From Promethearchaeota archaeon (lineage in GTDB: Archaea > Asgardarchaeota > Lokiarchaeia > Sigyniarchaeales > SOKP01): DNA of 10,322 nucleotides. The notes beneath the pieces are model-generated. The model saw only the letters and a list, made by a program, of their open reading frames with translations. It had not been told where the DNA came from and ran no database searches. This document shows positions 1-6,306 of the stretch, piece after piece; the first letter of the stretch is position 1, and the number at the start of each line of letters is the position of its first letter. The stretch lies in assembly GCA_030615235.1 (NCBI GenBank), contig JAUWZR010000074.1:1-10322 (forward strand), in the 5' to 3' direction. The position numbers were made by a program, and so were the translations under genes.

Positions 1-1
1 T

Positions 2-970
2 TGGTTATTAGCAATCTTTTATAATTATAATCTCTTTGTTTATGGCGGAATTTTCATTAGCTACACATTTTTACTGGTATTATATGTTCTAGGATATAAT
101 TTAGCAAAAGTAAAACATATGACGGGTTCAATTATATATGTTTTTAGTTTATTAGGGTTTGTTTTAGTTACTTTCATCGCAGTTCATTATACATATGCGA
201 GTTTCTTGTTTAATCAAGATCTCTCTCTTAATGTAAGACTAATGTTACTTTTACTCCTTTTACCTATGATTTTTGCTCTTAATTTATTTCTGGTTTTAGT
301 AAATACTGATTTCCTAATTTTTTTTAAGGATTTAATAAAAGCTAGAAATATTTGGAAACATAGTAGGCCTGAATTCGAAATTGAAGTTAAGGGTAAAATT
401 ACTTATATTAATATAAATACAAATGAATTTGTTTTCACTCCTGTACCGATGTTAATAATAGCAAAATACCTTCAGTCTAAAGGTTATTCGGTATCATGGT
501 TTGTAAGAGGTGCTTTTAATCATTTAATCTCCTTAATCATTACCTATTTAACCGGATGGCCAAGAGCTAGAAATGCATTGTTTCGATTTACAGGAATGAA
601 AATAGGCAAAAATTGCTCCATATCTCAAAGAACAGTACCTGATCCTTTATTACCTGAATTGATTGAATTTGAAGAGGGTAGTGGATGTGGTATAGGCGTA
701 AAATTACTTACTCATAATGCAATGAATATAAAACATGGAAGTTTTAGTTTTGGGGCAATTAAAGTATGTAAAAATGCAAGAATAGGAGCATATTCAGTTA
801 TACTACCCGGAGTTACAATTGGTGAAGGATCGATTATTGGAGCAACTTCATTAGTAACGGATGATATTCCTCCATTTTCTATTGCTTTTGGCTCGCCTGC
901 TAAGGTTATACGACAATTAACTGATTCTGAAAAAGAAGAAGTAAATAAAAATTATAGAATTAATTCTTAA
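2..970 (+). CDS. Membrane-anchored left-handed beta-helix acyltransferase, 5' truncated
   Basis: The frame is open from the left edge, so the Met codon at 119 is probably internal. The 39 codons before it encode a hydrophobic helix (...ISYTFLLVLYVLGYNL...). Numbering from that Met, further helices lie at about 4-28 and 41-70, then a mixed region, then hexapeptide repeats at about 159-265 (IGKNCS, IGAYSV, VTIGEGSIIGA), ending in the DIPPFSIAFGSPAKVIR block typical of LbH acetyl/acyltransferases. The family transfers acyl groups from CoA or a carrier protein, and here the active domain would sit at the membrane. The order of helices followed by LbH repeats resembles the terminal region of Pls/PosA-type peptide synthetases, but the N-terminus is missing and the substrate is unknown. 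The gene's last 11 bases overlap the end of the convergent hydrolase gene. LbH fold: sure. Exact role: unsure. Confidence 0.82.
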   Translation, partial: WLLAIFYNYNLFVYGGIFISYTFLLVLYVLGYNLAKVKHMTGSIIYVFSLLGFVLVTFIAVHYTYASFLFNQDLSLNVRLMLLLLLLPMIFALNLFLVLVNTDFLIFFKDLIKARNIWKHSRPEFEIEVKGKITYININTNEFVFTPVPMLIIAKYLQSKGYSVSWFVRGAFNHLISLIITYLTGWPRARNALFRFTGMKIGKNCSISQRTVPDPLLPELIEFEEGSGCGIGVKLLTHNAMNIKHGSFSFGAIKVCKNARIGAYSVILPGVTIGEGSIIGATSLVTDDIPPFSIAFGSPAKVIRQLTDSEKEEVNKNYRINS

Positions 971-1739
971 TAAAATCATCAATTATTTTATTAACTCTTA
1001 CGTGATTTTCAACCATTACCCTATGTGGGCTATTTTCAATTAGAATTATTTCTGAATTAGGGATAAGATTACCCAAATTAATGATCATTGATTTAGAGAT
1101 GATTTTATCTTCAGTTCCATAAATTATAAGTGTGGGTTGAGAAATTACAGATAATTTTTCGTTTAGATTAAATTTAGATGTCATATTTTTAAAAGTACTT
1201 AATACTACTGACTTTGGAATTTCTAAGGCATTTTTATACAGTTTTCTAAACTCTCTATTTTCATCTTTCGTCGAGTTAATTCGTTTAATTGTATTTTTCA
1301 AGAAATTAGTATATGTTAATCTGAAAATTATATTCACCCAAAATAAAAAAAATTTATTTTTAAATGGTTGAGAAATCGCGGTTGTACTAATTAAGATTAG
1401 TTTTTTCACTAATTTTAGGTTTTGAATAGTTATATTTTGCGCAATCAAACCTCCTAAAGAATGTCCTATAAGAATTGCTTCATTATATCCAAGCAAATTA
1501 AGAAAATCTAATATTAATTTAGTAAAAAATTCAATCGAATATTTTGTATTTGGTTTATCTGATTTTCCAAATCCGGGTAAATCTAAGATAATAATATGTT
1601 CTCTTGAATTAAAATAATTTAATTGATAAATCCATTCAAGTGAACTCCCTATCCATCCATGGATAAATAACAGAGGAGTACCTCTTATTTTATTCTCAAA
1701 ATAGAAAAGGTTTAATTGATTTATGTTAATGTAAGGCAA
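960..1739 (-). CDS. Alpha/beta hydrolase (Ser-Asp-His type)
   Basis: A 259-residue alpha/beta hydrolase fold protein of normal length, probably soluble. HGWIGS (27-32) is the oxyanion-hole loop, GHSLGG (92-97) the nucleophile elbow with Ser94, GTED (208-211) carries the probable acid Asp211, and SPH gives His239, so the triad is complete. Residues about 125-185 form the variable lid. The family includes esterases, thioesterases and C-C hydrolases, and the sequence does not decide among them. The start is TTG at 1739: an in-frame stop lies two codons upstream and no nearby ATG exists. It starts 17 bases after the radical SAM stop on the same strand and is almost certainly co-transcribed, so it may act on that enzyme's product or on an acyl intermediate. 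Its 3' end overlaps the convergent acyltransferase gene by 11 bases. Confidence 0.88.
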   Translation of the reverse strand: MPYININQLNLFYFENKIRGTPLLFIHGWIGSSLEWIYQLNYFNSREHIIILDLPGFGKSDKPNTKYSIEFFTKLILDFLNLLGYNEAILIGHSLGGLIAQNITIQNLKLVKKLILISTTAISQPFKNKFFLFWVNIIFRLTYTNFLKNTIKRINSTKDENREFRKLYKNALEIPKSVVLSTFKNMTSKFNLNEKLSVISQPTLIIYGTEDKIISKSMIINLGNLIPNSEIILIENSPHRVMVENHVRVNKIIDDFIKN

Positions 1740-1756
1740 TTTTTAACCAAAAATTG

Positions 1757-2788
1757 TTATTTAAATCTATATTGGTAAATGACATTTCTAATTGGATGCT
1801 TAACAAAATATGTAGGATTCCAATAACATGGTTTAAAACAATTACAATATTCATACTTAAAATCCTTAATAATATTTACTCTTTTTTTGTGAGATAATCT
1901 AATAAAATCATTAAATTGAATATCAGTATTAACATCTTCACAAAGCATTACAGTTCCATCATTATCAATAGCATAATATAAATCACCAGCATTACAGTCC
2001 CATAAATATTTCTTTTGATACCATTTATTCATATAATAATAATATGCATTTGGAGACCAGATTTGAATACCTTGTCTTTTTAAATTTAGAATAACTTTTC
2101 TCAATCGATTCATAACATCCCTATTTAATAATAAATGAGGACAAAAACTTCTAAATTGATACTGCTCATCAGAACTTGATGAGGAATGTACGGGATCTAT
2201 TGAGAAACGACAATCTAAATCATTATTAATAGTTTTAATTAATGGAATAAGTTCATTTATGTTTTCATTAGTCGTTAAAACATGAATACTATAATCTATA
2301 TTGTCAGGATATCTTTCTTTTATATTTTGAAGTAATTCTATCAATTCTGGACGATATTTTTTAGGACTAAAACTAGTTTCTGAAAGCCCATCAATGCCTA
2401 TACCTAAAACAAAATATCCATAGGATGCAAATTCTTCAAGTAAATGTTCATTTAATAGAGAACCGTTTGTTACTATGTGAGTATAAATATTTAAGTCTAT
2501 ACAATGCTTTAATAGTTCGCCTAAATCTGACCGTAGCGTTGGTTCACCCCCATAAATTGTAATAAACCGACATCCTTGATTATATAATTGAGTTATAATA
2601 TTCTTCCATTGTTTTATGGAAATATCTGGTTTATTCTGACTTTTTGAAGTAGCACAATAATGACAATTAAAATTACAATCACGGGTAAAGAATGCGCTAA
2701 CAAAGACAGGACCGTTAATTACTTTTAATATTCTTTTAAAATAACTAACGCCCAGATTTCTCAATATTTGATCTTTTTTATTTACCAT
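1757..2788 (-). CDS. Radical SAM enzyme with extra C-terminal cysteines
   Basis: A 343-residue radical SAM protein. CNFNCHYC (Cys38, Cys42, Cys45) is the CxxxCxxC motif that binds the 4Fe-4S cluster. YGGEPT (79-84) is the SAM-contacting GGE motif, and THIVTNGS and GIGIDG mark later strands of the barrel. The C-terminal part holds further cysteines: WDCNAG (Cys265), a strand pair AIDNDGTVMLCED (Cys283), then YCNCFKPC (Cys315, Cys317, Cys321). This layout resembles SPASM/Twitch domains, which bind auxiliary iron-sulfur clusters in enzymes that modify peptides or small molecules; cluster binding here is inferred. The substrate cannot be read, and no small precursor peptide gene is obvious nearby. 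The ATG start is preceded about 21 bases upstream by TTTTATAAA, fitting a near-leaderless archaeal transcript. First gene of a likely operon with the hydrolase. Confidence 0.9.
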   Translation of the reverse strand: MVNKKDQILRNLGVSYFKRILKVINGPVFVSAFFTRDCNFNCHYCATSKSQNKPDISIKQWKNIITQLYNQGCRFITIYGGEPTLRSDLGELLKHCIDLNIYTHIVTNGSLLNEHLLEEFASYGYFVLGIGIDGLSETSFSPKKYRPELIELLQNIKERYPDNIDYSIHVLTTNENINELIPLIKTINNDLDCRFSIDPVHSSSSSDEQYQFRSFCPHLLLNRDVMNRLRKVILNLKRQGIQIWSPNAYYYYMNKWYQKKYLWDCNAGDLYYAIDNDGTVMLCEDVNTDIQFNDFIRLSHKKRVNIIKDFKYEYCNCFKPCYWNPTYFVKHPIRNVIYQYRFK

Positions 2789-2802
2789 ATTTATCTTAAG
2801 AT

Positions 2803-2855
2803 ACTTTATAAAACTAAAGATAAAATATTTATATTAAATATATTTAATATTTTTT
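2803..2855. promoter_or_regulatory. Divergent promoter region between radical SAM and glycosyltransferase genes
   Basis: The 79-base gap between two divergent starts is almost pure A/T. On the minus strand TTTTATAAA (about 2805-2813) sits some 21 bases before the radical SAM ATG. On the plus strand TATTTAATAT (about 2841-2850) sits about 22 bases before the glycosyltransferase TTG. These distances fit archaeal TATA boxes driving near-leaderless transcripts. In DNA this AT-rich, TATA matches also occur by chance, so the call is tentative. Confidence 0.45.
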
Positions 2856-2867
2856 ACGAAAAAATCA

Positions 2868-3821
2868 TTGTTCGGTTCGATACTTAAACCAGTGTCAATA
2901 ATTATTCCAATAAAGAACAGAGTCAGTTATTTACCAAATTTGATCAAAAATCTATCAAATTTGAATTATCCAGAATATGAAATAATAATTGTTGATGACT
3001 GTTCAACAGATAACACTAAAGACCTATTGAAACAATATCCGATTAAAAAAATTTCACTCGAAAAATCAGTTGGATCTGCTAAAGCTAGAAATATTGGCAT
3101 TAAAGAAGCAAAAAATGATATAATCGCTCTAACCGATTCCGATTGTTTTGTTTCAAGAAATTGGTTAAAAGATTTAGTTCCATTTTTGAATACATATGAT
3201 GTTGTTGGTGGAAAAGTTATATTTTGCGACGATATCGAAAATAAATTAAATCCATCTATAACTAATGAAACGGTTATAAGTAAAGATTCTCCCGTTAATT
3301 TTATTAATACAAGTAATATGGTGTTTAAAAAAGATCTATGGAATCTTACTAGCGGATTTTTAAATTATAGATTAGAAGATGTAGAGTTTTCTTGGAGATT
3401 ATTAAAGAAAGGTTATAAATTATTCTATACATCGAAAGGATTAGTTATTCATCATGGTACAAGAACTCCACATCAAAATATTAAGAAGTATTTACAATAC
3501 GGTAAATCATATTCTTATATATCATATATTCATAAAATGAATTTAAATAATAAATCAGAACCAATATTTGATAGAAAATCAATTTGGGGTTATTCCAAAC
3601 TTATTATGTACCTTATTGGGTTATATATAGCACTTTTCATTAGTTATCTTACGATTTTTTGGTTATTTTTTTCAATCTCATTTTTAACTATTTCAGTATT
3701 TCTTTTTATATACTTGATTTTTCGAATTATGAAGCAAATAGATATCCTGTATAGGTTATATAAAATGAGTATTTTTTTTAGTATAATAATTTACATGTTA
3801 ATCTACATGTTAAAATCTTAG
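2868..3821 (+). CDS. Family 2 glycosyltransferase with C-terminal membrane helices
   Basis: A GT-A fold glycosyltransferase, family 2 type, of 317 residues. The nucleotide-binding start is VSIIIPIKNR (9-18), VDDCSTD lies at 42-48, the metal-binding DSD at 90-92 (TDSDC), and the acceptor-side LEDVEFSWRL at 169-178 provides the likely catalytic acid pair E170/D171. Two or three hydrophobic helices follow (about 244-286 and 300-315), so the catalytic domain probably faces the cytoplasm at the membrane and moves a sugar from a nucleotide donor onto a lipid-linked or surface acceptor. The start is TTG at 2868; GTG at 2892 is the only near alternative and would leave almost no lead before the first strand. 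An AT-rich TATA-like stretch lies about 22 bases upstream. It is divergent from the radical SAM gene and convergent with the sulfotransferase, 28 bases away. Confidence 0.9.
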   Translation: MFGSILKPVSIIIPIKNRVSYLPNLIKNLSNLNYPEYEIIIVDDCSTDNTKDLLKQYPIKKISLEKSVGSAKARNIGIKEAKNDIIALTDSDCFVSRNWLKDLVPFLNTYDVVGGKVIFCDDIENKLNPSITNETVISKDSPVNFINTSNMVFKKDLWNLTSGFLNYRLEDVEFSWRLLKKGYKLFYTSKGLVIHHGTRTPHQNIKKYLQYGKSYSYISYIHKMNLNNKSEPIFDRKSIWGYSKLIMYLIGLYIALFISYLTIFWLFFSISFLTISVFLFIYLIFRIMKQIDILYRLYKMSIFFSIIIYMLIYMLKS

Positions 3822-3849
3822 TATTAAACCGAATAATTTCGTTATCTCA

Positions 3850-4971
3850 TTAATATCCAAAACGAGAAGCTGTAGCATTAGTAATTTCAGAGATATGTAG
3901 TAATTCCTGACTAGAAAAATTTGGAGTATAATATGTAGGTTTATGTAGATGTCTAATGTAATATTTTTTTATTTTCTCAAAATTGTGTAAAGGTAGCTCA
4001 GAATGCTCAAGTATTTTATCTATTGTTTCTGATGGAGTTTCACATAAATCTTCATACCTGATAATAAGAGTTGATTCTTTGATCTTCTTATTTGTTTCAA
4101 GAAGATTCATTGCATAATCATATATTGAAGACCAGTAATAAGCCCAACCTTTTATATCTGTTTTTTCATTTTTCCATAATCTACGAATTTTATGAATGAG
4201 TTCATTATCACCGGTATTTATACATAACTGATAATGACCAAACTCACTATGTCCAGTTATTCTATGCCAATCAATTAAAAGAGGATTTGCTTTTTCCAGT
4301 TTTATAAAAAGTCTTGTCTGCTTAACTAATGATGCGATGTGATTTACTGGATTGCGTATTATCAGCAAAAACTTAACATTTGGAAAAATTCGAAGTAAAT
4401 ATTCTAATCTGGTAATATTATAATTATTTTTTGCTAAATACCGTGAACTTTTTTGATTTATTAAGAGCTTTCGAATATGATTTCGATAAAATTGCTCAAA
4501 TTTGGGATTAGATATAGCCCCACTCATAATATTTGAAATTTCTTCGTTGTGATTGTTATTGAAGAAGTATTTCCAAAACTTTTCTTCTATAGCTTCAGGA
4601 CTTTCACCGGTGACGAATATTCCATCCTTATGGACACGCTCAATAGGTTTAGTGAAAAATTTTGAAATATCAGCTATATGACTAAAAAAATGAGGGAGAA
4701 ATGGCATCGGAATGTGTTTATATTTATGTGAAGCTAAAAATGGATGATTATTTAACATTTCTAAAATAATGGTTGTTCCAGCACGAGCAAGACCAGTAAT
4801 ATAGATCGGTCTGTCGATGTCTAACTTATTTATATCGTTAAGCAAAAACCTAGTCTCGATTCTATCAAACAAAAAGGAGAGAGATTTAAACGAGCTGAAA
4901 AATTTAGTTATCCCATAAACAACATATCCCGTTAGTGGAAATTTAATTGAATCCTTATTTTTTGATTTCAT
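3850..4971 (-). CDS. Sulfotransferase (PAPS-dependent, Sulfotransf_3-like)
   Basis: A 373-residue sulfotransferase. The N-terminal P-loop RPIYITGLARAGTT (54-67) matches the loop that holds the 5'-phosphosulfate of PAPS. FLLIIRNPVNHIASL (201-215) matches the second conserved block, with Arg206 and Ser214 placed to contact the 3'-phosphate. LIIRYEDLCETPSETIDKI (302-320) is the typical late motif, and the protein ends ASRFGY as many relatives do. The family transfers sulfate to hydroxyl or amino groups of sugars, lipids or small molecules; the acceptor here is unknown, though the neighbouring glycosyltransferase makes a glycan or glycolipid attractive. A clear ribosome-binding site (AGGAGAG, six bases before ATG) supports the start. 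It is a single-gene unit on the minus strand, divergent from the membrane gene at 5227. No PAPS-synthesis gene is in the window. Confidence 0.88.
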   Translation of the reverse strand: MKSKNKDSIKFPLTGYVVYGITKFFSSFKSLSFLFDRIETRFLLNDINKLDIDRPIYITGLARAGTTIILEMLNNHPFLASHKYKHIPMPFLPHFFSHIADISKFFTKPIERVHKDGIFVTGESPEAIEEKFWKYFFNNNHNEEISNIMSGAISNPKFEQFYRNHIRKLLINQKSSRYLAKNNYNITRLEYLLRIFPNVKFLLIIRNPVNHIASLVKQTRLFIKLEKANPLLIDWHRITGHSEFGHYQLCINTGDNELIHKIRRLWKNEKTDIKGWAYYWSSIYDYAMNLLETNKKIKESTLIIRYEDLCETPSETIDKILEHSELPLHNFEKIKKYYIRHLHKPTYYTPNFSSQELLHISEITNATASRFGY

Positions 4972-4977
4972 TTTTTA

Positions 4978-4984
4978 CTCTCCT
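4978..4984 (-). promoter_or_regulatory. Ribosome-binding site of the sulfotransferase
   Basis: On the minus strand AGGAGAG stands six bases before the ATG at 4971. It is the clearest Shine-Dalgarno-like site in the window and fixes the start. A possible TATA-like element (CTTATAGT, around 5021-5030) lies far enough upstream to give a leader of about 25 bases; that part is weaker. Confidence 0.6.
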
Positions 4985-5144
4985 TTTAGTTTATCACATA
5001 TTTTTCATTTTCATGCTAATTACTATAAGGAATAATTAATTTACCCTTAACTCAGAACTTGTAATTTTTAATATTTTACATCTGATAAAAGATTTTGACT
5101 TAATTATAAAAATTTTTCTTTACTATTTATTTAAATTGCTAGAT

Positions 5145-5172
5145 GATATTTAAACATCAAAAGGTTTAACCT
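5145..5172. repeat. Two adjacent palindromes upstream of the split membrane gene
   Basis: GATATTTAAACATC (5145-5158) is palindromic except for one base pair, and AGGTTTAACCT (5162-5172) is a perfect palindrome around one central base. They lie side by side 55-80 bases before the ATG at 5227, in the 255-base gap between divergent genes (4972-5226). The arrangement could be an operator for a dimeric regulator; the first also contains TTTAAA, which could serve as a promoter element. The rest of the gap is featureless AT-rich DNA. Confidence 0.35.
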
Positions 5173-5226
5173 AATAATTTAAACAAAATTAATAAAATAA
5201 GTAATAAAATCAAGTGATGAGTCATT

Positions 5227-5628
5227 ATGTTTGAGAATAAATCTAATTCTTGGAAAAAAAAAATAATTATTCTTGCTATATTTATATTTGTAATAATTCT
5301 AACCGCTGAAGTAGATTGGGCTGCTGAGAATCCAAGCGTAGGGATTGGTATGCGACTTTTTTGGCTTATAAGCTTATTAGGTCTAAGTATAATTTTAGCT
5401 CTTGGATTCGTATATCTTGCAGGTAATAAGGAAAGTGAAAGAGGAGAATCTGATAAAAAATTGTTAATAATTGCCATAATTTTATTCTTGATTGCTAATG
5501 GAATACCAATTATATTTTATGTAATTCTTGGAAATCCACCTGGCTTTTTCTTATACGTACAATTATCATTATTTGGATTAATTCCGGCTTTTTTCTACAA
5601 CCAAAAAAATCTAAGCATCGAATTCTAA
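5227..5628 (+). CDS. Multi-helix membrane protein, N-terminal half of a probable frameshifted gene
   Basis: 133 residues, unrecognised. A short basic N-terminus (KSNSWKKK) precedes four hydrophobic helices at about 11-27, 43-65, 78-101 and 105-124. The loop between helices 2 and 3 (GNKESERGESDKK) is charged and probably cytoplasmic. The ATG start is firm because an in-frame stop lies three codons upstream. The frame ends soon after a run of seven A (5603-5609), while the reading one base back continues into the next coding stretch as more membrane protein. I therefore think this is the first half of one gene of about 283 codons, broken by a one-base loss, a sequencing error or a programmed -1 slip. 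As printed, the final residues (NLSIEF) would be an artefact of the wrong frame. No catalytic motif is visible. Confidence 0.7.
   Translation: MFENKSNSWKKKIIILAIFIFVIILTAEVDWAAENPSVGIGMRLFWLISLLGLSIILALGFVYLAGNKESERGESDKKLLIIAIILFLIANGIPIIFYVILGNPPGFFLYVQLSLFGLIPAFFYNQKNLSIEF
5602..5610 (+). other. A7 run, probable frameshift site
   Basis: The incoming frame reads CAA AAA AAT. A -1 slip on A AAA AAT re-pairs as AAA AAA and continues TCT AAG CAT..., entering the open frame that leads to the second half. Homopolymer A runs are common sites of real indels, of assembly errors and of programmed slippage; the sequence alone cannot say which applies here. Confidence 0.55.
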
Positions 5629-5675
5629 TATTAGTAATTCTTTTTGTAGTAATTATTATCCCTATAGGCATTCTT

Positions 5676-6077
5676 GTGAATTTTGCAATTGATGATCTAT
5701 GGGCGGGTGCAATTGATAATACAATGTATTATATGTCCTTTTGGGGGCTATTGATGACTTTCTTTTATCTTATTCTTGCTATTGGATGGAAATTGGGTGG
5801 AGGCACTAAAAGGCAAAGCTGGAATATTTTTATAGCTGGAACACTTTTACAATACAGTACACTTGAAGATTTCTTTTATTTCCTTTTAAACGGACAACCA
5901 CTTCCGGAAACTTGGCCTTGGTTGAGTAATTTTGTTATCAATCTAACTGCATTGTTTGGCCATCCTCCAACTTCCTGGGACCTTCTCATTTTTTGTCTAA
6001 TAATAAGTACAATAGCGATTTTTATACTTTTTGATGTCCATGGCTACGTATGGGCAAAAATCAAGAACAAAAATTAA
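5676..6077 (+). CDS. Multi-helix membrane protein, C-terminal half of a probable frameshifted gene
   Basis: 133 residues counted from GTG at 5676, unrecognised. Helices lie at about 17-39, 49-71 and 102-121. Possible functional residues are the acidic pair in TLEDFFYF (62-69), a proline/tryptophan-rich loop LPETWPWL (76-83) and GHPPTS (95-100). The GTG is unlikely to be the true start. The same frame is open back to a stop at 5496 and reads RILILVILFVVIIIPIGILV just before the GTG, a convincing helix, yet that stretch contains no ATG, GTG or TTG. The coding region probably begins at about 5610 as a continuation of the gene at 5227. If separate genes are preferred, they are only 47 bases apart and would be co-transcribed. 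The family is not recognised. Confidence 0.65.
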   Translation: MNFAIDDLWAGAIDNTMYYMSFWGLLMTFFYLILAIGWKLGGGTKRQSWNIFIAGTLLQYSTLEDFFYFLLNGQPLPETWPWLSNFVINLTALFGHPPTSWDLLIFCLIISTIAIFILFDVHGYVWAKIKNKN

Positions 6078-6084
6078 TTATTTC

Positions 6085-6091
6085 TTTTTTT
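6085..6091 (+). terminator. Oligo-T terminator after the membrane gene
   Basis: A run of seven T begins eight bases after the stop at 6077. Archaeal RNA polymerase often terminates at such T-tracts without a hairpin. Short T runs are common in this AT-rich DNA, so support is moderate. Confidence 0.4.
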
Positions 6092-6149
6092 AATTTAAAA
6101 TTAGAACTGGGTGTTTTAACTGATTTTTGCTGCAATTGATGAATTTTGT

Positions 6150-6173
6150 GATCTTCTACTGAAACTGAAGATC
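6150..6173 (+). repeat. Inverted repeat, possible hairpin or operator
   Basis: GATCTTC (6150-6156) and GAAGATC (6167-6173) are perfect 7-base inverted copies around a 10-base loop. A direct copy of TTTGTG stands on each side (6145-6150, overlapping the first arm by one base, and 6174-6179). It lies in the 229-base gap before the B12-type radical SAM gene, 134 bases from its start, and no T run follows, so an operator or leader structure is more likely than a terminator. The rest of the gap shows only AT-rich DNA, including a weak TATA-like TCTTAAATTAATT at about 6258-6270. Confidence 0.35.
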
Positions 6174-6306
6174 TTTGTGCTAAATTGGAAATAACAAAAA
6201 ATATTAGTTTCTATATTTACCTAAAATTTAAATAATTCTATTCAATACTATCTTAAATCTTAAATTAATTAACTACAAGCTTAGATCCGATTTTCTGGTA
6301 ATTATT

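Noticed and set aside
119..121. ATG at 119 as the true start of the acyltransferase
   Set aside because: The frame is open to the left edge and the 39 preceding codons encode a plausible membrane helix, so a start outside the window is more likely.
3793..3813. Tandem ACATGTTAATCT-like repeat at the end of the glycosyltransferase gene
   Set aside because: It encodes a repeated Tyr-Met-Leu pattern within the last membrane helix and is explained by the protein.
1757..3821. Peptide-modification (RiPP) cluster around the radical SAM enzyme
   Set aside because: No short precursor-like frame, transporter or peptidase is seen in the neighbouring gaps, so the idea has no positive support.
5166..5477. 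Open frame of 103 codons on the minus strand
   Set aside because: It lies almost wholly opposite the membrane protein gene at 5227, its sequence shows no family feature, and its start has no support; it is a shadow of the real frame.
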